Assembly (NCBI RefSeq): GCF_024345835.1
Contig: NZ_JAGQBW010000005.1
Coordinates: forward strand, 62,001-126,000
Reading direction: 5' to 3'
DNA from: Synechococcus sp. HJ21-Hayes
GTDB lineage: Bacteria; Cyanobacteriota; Cyanobacteriia; PCC-6307; Cyanobiaceae
DNA: 64,000 nt
The notes beneath the pieces are model-generated. The model was not told the origin of the DNA. It worked only from the letters and a program-made list of their open reading frames with translations, and did not search any database. Each line of letters starts with the position of its first letter. The first letter of the stretch is position 1. Positions 1-8,492 of the stretch are shown here, one piece after another. A program made the translations under genes and the position numbers.

Positions 1-2159
1 CGGCATCTGCCGCTGGGAGTGGCCCTCTGGCCCTCAGCCTGCGCCGTAGTACCGGGGCTGTGGAGATTGTGATTGAGGGCACGGGGCTAGCACCCGTGCT
101 GCAACAGGGCACCACGGCCGGTGGTGGCTGGGCAGGGCAGTTGCGCACGGCCACGCCCTCTGGCCTGCGGCTGGGGCCCCAGCGCCTTTCGCTGCCGGAG
201 GCGGGGCTGCAGCTGGTGAGCTTTCAGGGTTCTGGCAATACCTTTCAAATTCAAGTGGAACCGATGCCAGGTGCACCCTTGGGCCGGCCCGTGGTGAGTG
301 CCGATGGTCGCAACCTGGTGATCACCTTCGCCACGGTGTCCCAGGTTTCTGAACAAACCGCGCGCCTGGATCTGCGTACACCGGGCGCCGTGCCGCAGCC
401 CAGTTATGCACCGCCGCTGCAGCCCCGAGCCGTGGCGCCACCGCTGGGCGATATGGCGGTGGGGAGCATGGTGCTGCGCAATCGCAGCTTCCTGAATGTG
501 AGTGGCCCGGCTGTCTCGATGACGATGCGCAATGCCCCGGCCCGTGATGTGTTGATGGCCTTGGCCCAGATGGGTGGCTATGGGTTTGTCTATGTGGATG
601 ATGTCGCGTCCACAGGCACCTCGCCGGCAGCTGGAGCGACAACGGGCACCGGATCCGCCATGCCACCGCAGGTCCGTCTAGTGTCCATTGCCTTTCGAGG
701 GGAAAGTTATGCCAGAGCCCTGAATTCCGTATTGCTGGCGGCTGGCCTGCAGGGCAAGATGGAGGGGAATATGATCCTGGCCGGACCATCGGTGCTGGGT
801 AAAACTTTCGGCGCTCAGCTGTCCAAGGTGTATCGCCTGAATCAGGCCACAGCGGCCTCGGCGGCAGACTATCTGGCCAGTCTCGGGGCCATGATCACGA
901 AGGTGACACTGATCACCAACACGGTGAGCCAGGGACAGTCTCAGGCTAACCAGGTGGCCGGGGCACCCGACTCACAGCAGACGCAGACCCAGCGAATTAC
1001 CACCACTGAAACCTATGGCGCCAGCGCCGGTCCATTGAAGGGGGTAACGGGTACAACCGATTCACGCCTGCAGACCATCACGTTGGTGGGAGATCCCCAG
1101 GTGGTTGCGGTGGCTGAGAGCTACCTCAGGCAAATTGATCTCCGCCAGAGGCAGGTGGCGTTGTCGGTGAGAATTTTGGATGTCACGCTCCGAAATGATG
1201 CAGATATTAAAAATAGTTTCGCCTTTCGCTATGGTAACAATTTTATTGTGAGTGAAGAGGGTCGTCTAATAGGCGCGTTCAACGATCGGCTGCCTCCGGC
1301 ATTGGGTCAGTTTGATGCGATGAGTGGTGGGGCTTCAAGTGCTAAGCCTGTTTATGTTGGCAAGGATGAATCTAGCGTTGCTCGGTCTCCTTTGGCCCCC
1401 TCGCCCATCAATCCTTCGGCGGCATACTCGCCGAACAACTTTTATGATTTAGTTCGAGCCCAGGTGCAGTCAGAAAGCACGAAGGTTTTGGCTAGCCCAA
1501 CGTTGATTCTCAGTGAAAATCCGGAGCCGATTCAGGGTGGTCAAGCCGTGGCTGCTGGCTCCGCTGGCGGTGATAATGCCGTCCTAAATACGGCATCCAT
1601 TGGGCGACCATTTGCCAACGAATCCTTTGTGACTGTTGGAACCCAGGTGATTACGGATTACGCCGTCCAGGCGGGCCAAAACGGTGCTCCAAATACCTGC
1701 CAGCCTAAATTCGGCACTTCCGGCCTCACTTTCGGGGCGAAGGTCTCTAAGATTGATGATAATGGCTTTGTAACTTTCTCTCTGTCCCCGGCTGTTTCTG
1801 CGGTGGCTGATACCCCGCAGCAGATCCAGGGTTGTGGCAATGTCAGTATCCTAAGGGTCCGTCGTCTGGATACGGGCGATGTGCGTGTTCGTGATGGCCA
1901 AACACTTATCCTTACGGGTGTGATTGCCGATGAAGATAGGCAGGCGGTGACCAAATGGCCGGTTCTGGGAGATATCCCTTTTGTGGGTCAGTTCTTCCGC
2001 TCTTCTTCCAATGCTCGTCAGAAAAATGAGCTGGTGATTATGGTCACCCCGCGTATTGTTAATGATGGGGATGGCGGTGTCTATGGCTATGGCTATCGGC
2101 CGGCAACTCTCGACTCGCGCAGATTTCTGGCGGGGCCCCCTGCGGGTTCCGCTTTTTAG
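1..2159 (+). CDS. Secretin (PilQ/GspD-type outer-membrane pore), 5'-truncated by the window edge
   Basis: Outer-membrane secretin, the multimeric pore of type IV pili or type II secretion. The frame is open from base 3, so the true start lies upstream; the GTG at 60 is only the first start-like codon inside. The beginning resembles an AMIN (peptidoglycan-binding) segment, as in cyanobacterial PilQ. A short STN-like region follows around 518-610 (MTMRNAPARDVLMALAQ), then secretin N-modules. The C-terminal secretin domain ends with the family signature WPVLGDIPFVGQFFR and KNELVIMVTPRIV. It overlaps the convergent pentapeptide gene by 4 bases. Family assignment is firm; PilQ versus GspD cannot be settled because the partner genes are outside the window. 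Roughly 1190-1960 is strikingly AT-rich compared with the rest of the gene. Confidence 0.88.
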   Translation, partial: ASAAGSGPLALSLRRSTGAVEIVIEGTGLAPVLQQGTTAGGGWAGQLRTATPSGLRLGPQRLSLPEAGLQLVSFQGSGNTFQIQVEPMPGAPLGRPVVSADGRNLVITFATVSQVSEQTARLDLRTPGAVPQPSYAPPLQPRAVAPPLGDMAVGSMVLRNRSFLNVSGPAVSMTMRNAPARDVLMALAQMGGYGFVYVDDVASTGTSPAAGATTGTGSAMPPQVRLVSIAFRGESYARALNSVLLAAGLQGKMEGNMILAGPSVLGKTFGAQLSKVYRLNQATAASAADYLASLGAMITKVTLITNTVSQGQSQANQVAGAPDSQQTQTQRITTTETYGASAGPLKGVTGTTDSRLQTITLVGDPQVVAVAESYLRQIDLRQRQVALSVRILDVTLRNDADIKNSFAFRYGNNFIVSEEGRLIGAFNDRLPPALGQFDAMSGGASSAKPVYVGKDESSVARSPLAPSPINPSAAYSPNNFYDLVRAQVQSESTKVLASPTLILSENPEPIQGGQAVAAGSAGGDNAVLNTASIGRPFANESFVTVGTQVITDYAVQAGQNGAPNTCQPKFGTSGLTFGAKVSKIDDNGFVTFSLSPAVSAVADTPQQIQGCGNVSILRVRRLDTGDVRVRDGQTLILTGVIADEDRQAVTKWPVLGDIPFVGQFFRSSSNARQKNELVIMVTPRIVNDGDGGVYGYGYRPATLDSRRFLAGPPAGSAF

Positions 2160-2974
2160 AGGCCTGTTGGTACTAAGGCCTTGGCGGCGATCGGAGCCAG
2201 AAATTGGAAGGCTGCCATCGCCCCGCCCAGGAGTTGAGCTCCTATGCCATTGCCCCCCTTGGCTTGTTTCGGAGGAGTTATGAGCTGTTTGGACGCCTTC
2301 TCAAGCTCGCTGGCTTGGGCGAGATCACCTGCTTGCCGGTAGAGCAAGGCGGCGTAGTTGAGATCCTGGGCTGCGAGTTGGTTGTTGCCCTGTTCGCTGC
2401 GGGTGATGCCTCGGGCTACCCAGCTGATGGCGGCATCGGGTTGTTTGCGGATTGCCTCACCGAAGAAGGTCTCTGCTTCGGGATGGCGTCCCTGTTGGGC
2501 GGCGGCCACGCCGGCGTTATGGAGCTCGGCGTAGCTCTGCTGGCTTGGGTTCACTCCACGGGCCTGTTGCCAGTGGCTGCGGCTCAGGGCCTGGGGATCC
2601 ATGCGGGCGCCACTCAGATCGGAACGGCGGAGATCAGTGCCCTCCAAAGTGCTGCCGCGTAGGTCTGCCCCTCGCAGCGAGGCTCCTTCCAGGCTGGTGA
2701 AACTGAGATTGGCGCCCCGCAGATCGGCGCCATCCAGCTGGGCTCCACTCAGGTTGGCACGTTGCAACTGGGCGCCATTCAGCTGGGCATCCCGCAGATC
2801 CGCGTGCACTAGATCCGCATCCTGGAGCTTGCAGTTCTTGCAACTCCGCAGCTCCAGCAGTTGGATCAGCTGCTGGGGATTGGCCGCCACGGCAGGCCGG
2901 TTGAGCATCGCCCCAACGCCGGTTGCCAGGGGCAGCGACAGGGTCAGGGGGAGCAGGCGATGCAGCCGCGGCAT
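2156..2974 (-). CDS. Secreted pentapeptide-repeat protein with TPR-like C-terminal region
   Basis: 272 residues. An N-terminal hydrophobic stretch (LLPLTLSLPLATGVGA) looks like a Sec signal peptide, so the protein is probably periplasmic. Residues about 45-125 form A(D/N)LXX pentapeptide repeats (DADLVHADLRDAQLNGAQL and onward), expected to fold as a right-handed quadrilateral beta-helix. Around residues 145-225 there is a helical TPR-like region (AELHNAGVAAAQQGRHPEAETF), followed by a hydrophobic tail. A Cys pair (CKNC) sits just before the repeats. The gene is convergent with the secretin and divergent from the CobD-like gene. Function unknown; the combination suggests a protein-interaction scaffold. 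Confidence 0.85.
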   Translation of the reverse strand: MPRLHRLLPLTLSLPLATGVGAMLNRPAVAANPQQLIQLLELRSCKNCKLQDADLVHADLRDAQLNGAQLQRANLSGAQLDGADLRGANLSFTSLEGASLRGADLRGSTLEGTDLRRSDLSGARMDPQALSRSHWQQARGVNPSQQSYAELHNAGVAAAQQGRHPEAETFFGEAIRKQPDAAISWVARGITRSEQGNNQLAAQDLNYAALLYRQAGDLAQASELEKASKQLITPPKQAKGGNGIGAQLLGGAMAAFQFLAPIAAKALVPTGL

Positions 2975-3069
2975 CAGTTGGTCAAGGGGTACGCCGTTCT
3001 AACGGTCTTGGCGGTTGACGTCGATCCGGCACGATCCATCAGGCTGGTGTCCACTACAAGGCGTCGCCT

Positions 3070-4167
3070 GTGCCCGAGCCCCACGGCGGCAACCTCGATG
3101 CGGTGGCGCGGCGCTTGGGCTGCCGGCCCGATCAGCTGCTCGATGCCAGTGCCTCCCTGGTGCCCTTCGCCCCGCCACGGCTGCTCCGGCGGGCTCTGCG
3201 CCAGGCGGCTCTCAAGCCCTACCCCGATCGCAGCTACCGGTCCTTGCGAGCGGTGATCGCCACCCTGCATCGGCTGGATCCGGACTGGGTGCTGCCTGGC
3301 AATGGTGCGGCGGAGCTGTTCACCTGGGTGGCCCGTGATGCTGCTGCCGTTGGCCCAAGCCTGCTGCCGCAGCCGGGGTTCGCCGACTACCGGCGGGCCC
3401 TGCGCTGTTGGGAGGGCGCGGTGGAGCCCTGGCCGTTGCCGTTGGATTGGCGCGCTGCGGCTTCTGAAAACCTGACGCCATTGCCGCCGGCTGGCCCCGG
3501 CTCGGCCCGGGCCGTGTGGATCACCAATCCCCATAACCCCACCGGGCAGCTCTGGAGCCGCGCCAGCCTGGAGCCACTGCTCCGGCGCTTCGCGCTGGTG
3601 ATCTGTGATGAGGCCTTTCTGCCCCTGGTGCCGGGGGGTGAGGCGCAGTCGCTGGTGCCGCTGCTGGCCAATCACCCCAACCTGGTGGTGATCCGCAGCC
3701 TCACCAAGCTGTTTGCCATTGCCGGTCTGCGGTTGGGCTATGCCCTCGGCGATCCGCAACGGCTGCGGTGTTGGGCCGCCTGCCGCGACCCATGGCCCGT
3801 GAACAGCCTGGCGGCCGCGGCTGGGGAGGCCCTGATGGGCCAGCCGCACCTCTATGACCACTGGTGCGCTCGCGTGCAGGCCTGGGTGGTTGGTGAGGGC
3901 GTCTGGTTGAACCAGCAGCTGCAGGCCATCCCTGGGCTGGAGCCGCTGCCGTCTGCCGCGAACTACCTGCTGGTGCGAGGTGGGAGGGACGCTCAGCCCT
4001 GCAGCCTGGAGCCCCTGCGCCAGCGGTTGGAGCAGCGCCATCGCATCCTGCTGCGCGATTGCCGTTCCTTCGAGGGGCTCGGCGAAAATTGGCTCCGCAT
4101 CGGTTACCAGAGCCGCCGGAATAACCGCCGCATCATCCGGGCTCTACGCCAAGAGCTGGCCTGCTGA
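3070..4167 (+). CDS. CobD-like threonine-phosphate decarboxylase / HisC-family class I aminotransferase
   Basis: 365 residues, PLP fold type I. The GTG at 3070 gives MPEPHGGN, the usual beginning of CobD-type proteins, so this start is favoured. Visible motifs are the NPHNPTG substrate/cofactor segment, the VICDEAF loop and the PLP-lysine region SLTKLFAIAGLRLGYA. CobD (CobC in some naming) makes (R)-1-amino-2-propanol phosphate from threonine phosphate for the nucleotide-loop arm of cobalamin; in cyanobacteria this enzyme serves pseudocobalamin synthesis. A separate HisC-like gene lies at 25439-26578, which supports a non-histidine role here. Exact substrate is inferred from family and cannot be proved from sequence. 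Confidence 0.85.
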   Translation: MPEPHGGNLDAVARRLGCRPDQLLDASASLVPFAPPRLLRRALRQAALKPYPDRSYRSLRAVIATLHRLDPDWVLPGNGAAELFTWVARDAAAVGPSLLPQPGFADYRRALRCWEGAVEPWPLPLDWRAAASENLTPLPPAGPGSARAVWITNPHNPTGQLWSRASLEPLLRRFALVICDEAFLPLVPGGEAQSLVPLLANHPNLVVIRSLTKLFAIAGLRLGYALGDPQRLRCWAACRDPWPVNSLAAAAGEALMGQPHLYDHWCARVQAWVVGEGVWLNQQLQAIPGLEPLPSAANYLLVRGGRDAQPCSLEPLRQRLEQRHRILLRDCRSFEGLGENWLRIGYQSRRNNRRIIRALRQELAC

Positions 4168-4315
4168 GGGGAAGGCGACTGCTGCGCCATCACGAGTCTT
4201 GGCCCATGGCCACGCCTGCACCTACGGGTTTCGTGGTGCCGGCCACTCCCTGGCTGGAGCCTCAGCGCTTGCCGGATGCCGTTGATCTGGGCCCGGGGTT
4301 TGACGCGGGGCCGCT

Positions 4316-4417
4316 TCAGTAGCGGCGGGCGGCGTTGTTGAACCAGCCTGATGTGTAGGCGTTGCTGGCCTTCGGGTCCTGTGGCCGCGGCGAGGCGGAC
4401 ATCACGGGCAACGGCAT
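4316..4417 (-). CDS. 33-residue ORF translationally coupled to murG
   Basis: The murG stop and this ATG share one base (TGATG at 4415-4419 on the minus strand), a typical coupling junction, and the frame runs 33 codons to TGA at 4316. The peptide has a Pro/Ser-rich first half ([16 protein letters not shown]) and an aromatic/basic C-terminus ending TSGWFNNAARRY. It has no membrane segment or signal peptide. I do not recognise the family. The coupling and non-random composition support translation, but a frame this short can occur by chance in GC-rich DNA. Confidence 0.4.
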   Translation of the reverse strand: MPLPVMSASPRPQDPKASNAYTSGWFNNAARRY

Positions 4418-5487
4418 CACAGCGCCATCAGCAACCCTGCCAAAAGCTGATCCGCATCGCGCACGGCCAGTCGTTGCATGCCGGCCTGCAGCTTGTTCAG
4501 GGGATCCACGCTGGCGCCTGAGCCCCGCAGCTTCGGGCCCAGCAGTCGCCAGATGGCCTGCTCCAGGGCCGGATGTTCTGGCGGGTGCTGCCACACGATC
4601 ACGGCGGCCCCCAGGGCGGCCGCAGCGCCGGCGTTGGCGTCCTGGTGCTGGTCGGCGGCCTGGGGGAAGGGCACCAGGATCGAGGGGCTGCCGCACACCG
4701 CCAGTTCGCTGAGGCTGCCGGCCCCGGCGCGGCTGATCACCAGATCGGCGTGTTGCAGCAGTCCAGCCATCTCCTCGCTGAAGGGTCGCTCTGCGTAGCC
4801 CGGGTGGTGTGGCTGGCCGTTGTCGGGGTCGTTGCTGCCGCTCAGGTGCACCACGCGCACCCCCGCCGCCAGCAATCGGGGCAGCAGCGGCCGCACCATG
4901 CGGTTGAGCCCCACGGCGCCTTGGCTGCCGCCCATCACCACCAGCAACGGGCCCGCGCCCGTGGGCACCCAAGTGGGCAGCAGCGCGGGTTGCAGGAAGG
5001 TTTTGCGCACCGGGGTGCCGGTAACCCGGGGCTTGCCATGGGACAACTGCTCGGCGGCCTGGGGCAGCCCCACCGCCACGTGGGTGCAGAGCCGACCCAG
5101 CAGGCGGGTGACCCGGCCAGGGATGGCATTCGATTCATGCAGCACCACCGGGACGCCACACCAGCGGGCCGCCAGGATTGCCGGGGCGGCGATGTAGCCG
5201 CCGGTGCTGAACACCACCCGGATGCGCTCCCGGCGGATCAGCTGCCGCACGCTCACGGTGGAGCCCAGCAGCCGCGCCAGCTGCCAGAGCTTGTGCAACC
5301 CCTGGCCCTGCAGGCCGCCGGCGCGGATGGTGTGGAGCTGATAGGTCTGCGGCACCAGCTGGCGCTCCAGCCGGTCGGGCACCCCCAGCCAGTGGATGGT
5401 CCAGTCCGGTGGCAGGGCCTCGGCCACGGCCAGGGCCGGGAACAGGTGCCCGCCGGTGCCGCTCGCAGCAATCAGGAGCCTGGACAT
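4417..5487 (-). CDS. murG: UDP-GlcNAc:lipid II N-acetylglucosaminyltransferase MurG
   Basis: 356 residues from the ATG at 5487 ([20 protein letters not shown]); an in-frame start 15 bases upstream is less likely. MurG transfers GlcNAc from UDP-GlcNAc to lipid I at the inner face of the plasma membrane, giving lipid II for peptidoglycan. The GTGGH loop at the N-terminus, LHESNAIPG, the VMGGSQGA start of the C-terminal Rossmann domain and the UDP-binding [11 protein letters not shown] segment are all present. The family normally has about 350-365 residues, so it is full length. A 33-codon ORF is coupled to its 3' end. Confidence 0.97.
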   Translation of the reverse strand: MSRLLIAASGTGGHLFPALAVAEALPPDWTIHWLGVPDRLERQLVPQTYQLHTIRAGGLQGQGLHKLWQLARLLGSTVSVRQLIRRERIRVVFSTGGYIAAPAILAARWCGVPVVLHESNAIPGRVTRLLGRLCTHVAVGLPQAAEQLSHGKPRVTGTPVRKTFLQPALLPTWVPTGAGPLLVVMGGSQGAVGLNRMVRPLLPRLLAAGVRVVHLSGSNDPDNGQPHHPGYAERPFSEEMAGLLQHADLVISRAGAGSLSELAVCGSPSILVPFPQAADQHQDANAGAAAALGAAVIVWQHPPEHPALEQAIWRLLGPKLRGSGASVDPLNKLQAGMQRLAVRDADQLLAGLLMAL

Positions 5488-5532
5488 GGGCAGCGGCGGC
5501 AAGCGGGCCTAACTTAAAAGCCAGATCCCGCT

Positions 5533-6288
5533 TTGCCTGTCGTGCGCTTTCGCCCTCTCCTGCCGGCAGTTCTTGTGCTGGCGGGTGTTGTGGTTGGCGG
5601 AGTGCAGCCGGGGGCTCTGCGGGCTGCCCCCAGCCTGGAGGCCCTGCAGACGGCCCTCAACACACCTGGGCCAGGCGCGCTGGGGGCGGTGCTCGAGGCC
5701 GGCCCGGGCCTCAATCCGCAGGAGGTGGAGGCTCGCCAGGCTGCCCTGCGCCAGCGCTTCCCCGATGCCCGTTGGACCGTTCGCCCTGGCACCCCACTGC
5801 GTGATGGCCGCTCCACCACGGAGGTGGTGGTGCAGGGCACACGCCAGTTGGGGGCCTACGCCTTCCGTTTTGAGGCGCGTCAGCAGCTGGTGCTGGGCGG
5901 CAGTGCGGCCCGCTTCAATCGCCAGCAGGTGATCCGCGAAAGCTCCATGCTGCGTAGCGGCGATGCCGATCTGGGCGTCAGCCTGCTGATTCCCGATGCC
6001 GTGCTCACGGGCCAGCGCTACGACCTGGACGTCATCTTCGATGACCCCCTGGAGGGCTCCGTGGCGGCCGGAGCGATCAAGTCGGTAAGCGGGGCTGAGC
6101 TGATCAGCTTGGAGACCCCGAACCTGGAGTTGGAGGCCCTCGGCGGCGGTGGCCTGTTCAAAACCGTGCAGGCGCCCTACCAACCCGGCACCCAAACCTG
6201 GGCCGTGCTGTTGGTGCACCCCAAGGGGATCGTGAGTGCCACCAAGCAGGTGCGGGTGGTGGCCGACCAATCAGGCCTCAATCTCTAG
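5533..6288 (+). CDS. Secreted protein of unknown function
   Basis: About 250 residues. No ATG is available; TTG at 5533 or GTG at 5542 would start it, both giving an N-terminal hydrophobic signal (LLPAVLVLAGVVVGGV) with a likely cleavage near LRAAPS. The mature part is soluble and mixed alpha/beta, with paired motifs such as FEARQQLVLGGSAARFN and YDLDVIFDDPLEG. I recognise no catalytic motif. The gene is divergent from murG and its 3' end overlaps the convergent dehydrogenase by 11 bases. Probably periplasmic or cell-surface. Confidence 0.8.
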   Translation: MPVVRFRPLLPAVLVLAGVVVGGVQPGALRAAPSLEALQTALNTPGPGALGAVLEAGPGLNPQEVEARQAALRQRFPDARWTVRPGTPLRDGRSTTEVVVQGTRQLGAYAFRFEARQQLVLGGSAARFNRQQVIRESSMLRSGDADLGVSLLIPDAVLTGQRYDLDVIFDDPLEGSVAAGAIKSVSGAELISLETPNLELEALGGGGLFKTVQAPYQPGTQTWAVLLVHPKGIVSATKQVRVVADQSGLNL

Positions 6289-7147
6289 GCTGAAACCAGC
6301 GGGCTAGGGCGGACACATCTTCATCGCCATGGCCGGCGTCCAGTAGGGCTGCTTCCATGGCCGCCACCTGGGCGGTGATGGGCAGGTCTAGTTGCTGTCC
6401 CGCGGCGGCCTCCAGGGCGATGGTGAGGTCTTTGTGGTGTAGGGCCAGGCGGAAGCCAAGCGGGTAGGTGTTCTCGATCATCTGGCGGCTGCGGTGCTCG
6501 AGGGCCCAGGAGCCGGCTGCCCCCTGCCTGAGAGCTTCCACTAGCTCGGCCTGGGGAAGCCCCAGGCGTTGGGCCAAGGCCAGGGCTTCGGCTACGGCGG
6601 CATAGCTGCCTGCCACCAGCACCTGGTTCACCGCCTTGGCTTCCTGGCCACAGCCCACCGACCCGAAGTGGCTGATGCTGCGACCAATCACCTCCAACAG
6701 GGGCCGTGCCCGTTCCAGATCCGCCGCGCCGCCGCCCACCAGCACCGAGAGGGTGCCGGCCTTGGCGCCCTCGGTGCCGCCCGTGACCGGCGCATCCAGA
6801 TAGGCCACCCCCTGCTCCTGCAGCTGCTGGGCCAGGCGGCGGCTGGTGGCAGGGCCGATGGTGGAGGTGTCGATCACCAGGGCCCCTGGGCGCAGGGGCG
6901 CCGCCGCTAGCACCTCCACCACGGCGGCGTCATCGCTGAGGCAGAGCATCACTACCTCGGCCTCGGCCACCGCGGCGGCGGGGGTGGCCGCCCGCTGGGC
7001 CCCCTCGGCGGCCAGGGCCTCTTCCTTGACCCGGGTGCGGTTGTGCACGGTGAGGTGGACACCAGCCCGTAGCAGGTTGGCGGCCATCGGTTGGCCGAGG
7101 CATCCCAGCCCCAGGAAGGCAACGCTGGGCAGGCTTGGGGCCGGCAT
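6278..7147 (-). CDS. 3-hydroxyisobutyrate dehydrogenase-family NAD(P)-dependent oxidoreductase
   Basis: 289 residues, the normal length of beta-hydroxyacid dehydrogenases. The N-terminal Rossmann motif is FLGLGCLGQPMAANLL. The substrate-binding motif is DAPVTGGTEGAKAGTLSVLVGG and the catalytic lysine segment is GCGQEAKAVNQ. C-terminal helices follow the HHKDL segment typical of the family. Likely reaction: NAD(P)-dependent reduction or oxidation of a small beta-hydroxyacid or semialdehyde (for example tartronate or succinate semialdehyde); the substrate cannot be read from sequence. It follows the EF-hand gene on the same strand with 13 bases between them. Confidence 0.92.
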   Translation of the reverse strand: MPAPSLPSVAFLGLGCLGQPMAANLLRAGVHLTVHNRTRVKEEALAAEGAQRAATPAAAVAEAEVVMLCLSDDAAVVEVLAAAPLRPGALVIDTSTIGPATSRRLAQQLQEQGVAYLDAPVTGGTEGAKAGTLSVLVGGGAADLERARPLLEVIGRSISHFGSVGCGQEAKAVNQVLVAGSYAAVAEALALAQRLGLPQAELVEALRQGAAGSWALEHRSRQMIENTYPLGFRLALHHKDLTIALEAAAGQQLDLPITAQVAAMEAALLDAGHGDEDVSALARWFQPRD

Positions 7148-7160
7148 GGAGGCATGGGGC

Positions 7161-7640
7161 TCAGGAGCCGCCAGCTTGCCGCCTGCGCAGATTCATCAGT
7201 TCTTCGCGGCTGATGCCGCCATCACCATTGCTGTCAATGGCGTTGAAGCGCCGCTCCAGCCAGGGGTAGCCATCGGCTTCCTGGTGATCGATCACGCCGT
7301 TGCCGTTGCGGTCGGCCGCGGTGAAGAACTGCCGCGCCCGCTCTCCGTAGGCGGCGGGATTGGCTGGAGTGAGGTCGCCTGGCACCAGGTAGCCCCGCCC
7401 CTGGCGATCCAGCCGTTGGAAATGGCGCTGTAGGTAGGGATGGCCCTGCACCTCGCTGGGGGTCAGGCGTCGATCACCATTGCGGTCCAGCCGCTCGAAC
7501 AGCCGTTCCAGTCGCCGTTGGTAGCTCTCCAGTTCGCCACCGGTCTGTGCCTGCATCGGCCTGCACCACACCAACAGCAGTCCAAAAGCCAGCACCGCAG
7601 TGAGCCTGGAGGCGATCACGCTTGGCTGCAGCACCCCCAT
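7161..7640 (-). CDS. Secreted four-EF-hand calcium-binding protein
   Basis: 159 residues from ATG at 7640 with a signal peptide (LTAVLAFGLLLVWC). Four 12-residue EF loops are visible: DRNGDRRLTPSE, DRQGRGYLVPGD, DRNGNGVIDHQE and DSNGDGGISREE. Loops 1, 3 and 4 keep the canonical acidic or Asn ligands at positions 1, 3, 5 and the Glu at 12. Loop 2 has Gln at 3, Arg at 5 and Asp at 12, so it probably does not bind Ca2+ well. Likely a periplasmic or lipid-anchored Ca2+ sensor or buffer. A Cys near the end of the hydrophobic stretch (VWCRPM) leaves open a lipoprotein, though the lipobox is poor. Confidence 0.9.
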   Translation of the reverse strand: MGVLQPSVIASRLTAVLAFGLLLVWCRPMQAQTGGELESYQRRLERLFERLDRNGDRRLTPSEVQGHPYLQRHFQRLDRQGRGYLVPGDLTPANPAAYGERARQFFTAADRNGNGVIDHQEADGYPWLERRFNAIDSNGDGGISREELMNLRRRQAGGS

Positions 7641-7766
7641 GCCCCAAGGCTATGAGTGCCCGGCCATCGTCGACAGCCCTGAGGCGCTGAACCGATGACT
7701 GGATCCTTCTGCCGCTGACCCGGCGCCCGGATCTCCATACAGTCGGACCAGCGGCCGGTTGCCCGG

Positions 7767-8492
7767 ATGGGCAAGTCACAGCACATCTGGGTGGTGGACG
7801 ACGATCCCGAACAGCGGCGTTTGCTCGGCACCTACCTCACCGACCAGGGCTACGACGTGCGTTGCCTCTCCACCGGCGAGCAGCTGATGGCCCGGCTGGA
7901 GAGCCAGAGGCCCGATCTGGTGGTGCTTGATGTGATGCTCCCTGGCGAGGATGGCCTCACCCTGCTGCGGCGTCTGCGTGACGGTGGCGACGACCTGCCG
8001 GTGGTGATGCTCACCGCCAAGGGGGATGCCGTGGATCGGATCATCGGCCTGGAGCAAGGGGCCGACGACTACTTGGGCAAGCCCTTCCTGCCCAGGGAAC
8101 TCACGGCCCGCATCGAGGCCGTGTTGCGGCGCCGGGTGGCCCTGCCTGCTGGCACCCCCCTGGCGGAGGGCCAGCAGGTGGCCTTCGGCGACAACGTGCT
8201 CGATCTGGCGGCCCGGGTGCTGCAGCGCGGCGGGGAGCCGGTGGTGATGACCAGCGGTGAGTTCAGCCTGCTGCTGGCCTTTGTGCAGCACCCCCACCGG
8301 CCCCTCTCGCGGGAGCGGCTGATCGAGTTGGCCCGTGGCCCCGGTTCCGACACCGATAGCCGCAGCATGGACGTGCAGGTGTCACGCGTTCGACGACTGG
8401 TGGAGCCCGATCCCACTCGGCCTCGCTACCTGCAGACCGTCTGGGGCTATGGCTACGTGTTCGTGCCCGATGGCCAGCCCCGCACCCGTTAG
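7767..8492 (+). CDS. OmpR/PhoB-family response regulator
   Basis: 241 residues. The receiver domain has the acidic cluster VVDDD near the start, phospho-acceptor Asp55 in VVLDVMLPGEDG, and Lys105 in YLGKPF. A C-terminal winged-helix DNA-binding domain follows (EFSLLLAFVQHPHRPLSRE ... QTVWGYGYVF). It is transcribed with the histidine kinase gene, whose start overlaps its 3' end by 23 bases, so the two form a dedicated two-component pair. Target genes are unknown. It is divergent from the EF-hand gene across 126 bases that presumably hold both promoters. Confidence 0.95.
   Translation: MGKSQHIWVVDDDPEQRRLLGTYLTDQGYDVRCLSTGEQLMARLESQRPDLVVLDVMLPGEDGLTLLRRLRDGGDDLPVVMLTAKGDAVDRIIGLEQGADDYLGKPFLPRELTARIEAVLRRRVALPAGTPLAEGQQVAFGDNVLDLAARVLQRGGEPVVMTSGEFSLLLAFVQHPHRPLSRERLIELARGPGSDTDSRSMDVQVSRVRRLVEPDPTRPRYLQTVWGYGYVFVPDGQPRTR

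Noticed and set aside
4206..4322. 38-codon ATG frame between the CobD-like gene and the murG-coupled ORF
   Set aside because: Pro-rich, featureless, no coupling or Shine-Dalgarno evidence, and it overlaps the other small ORF; too weak to call.
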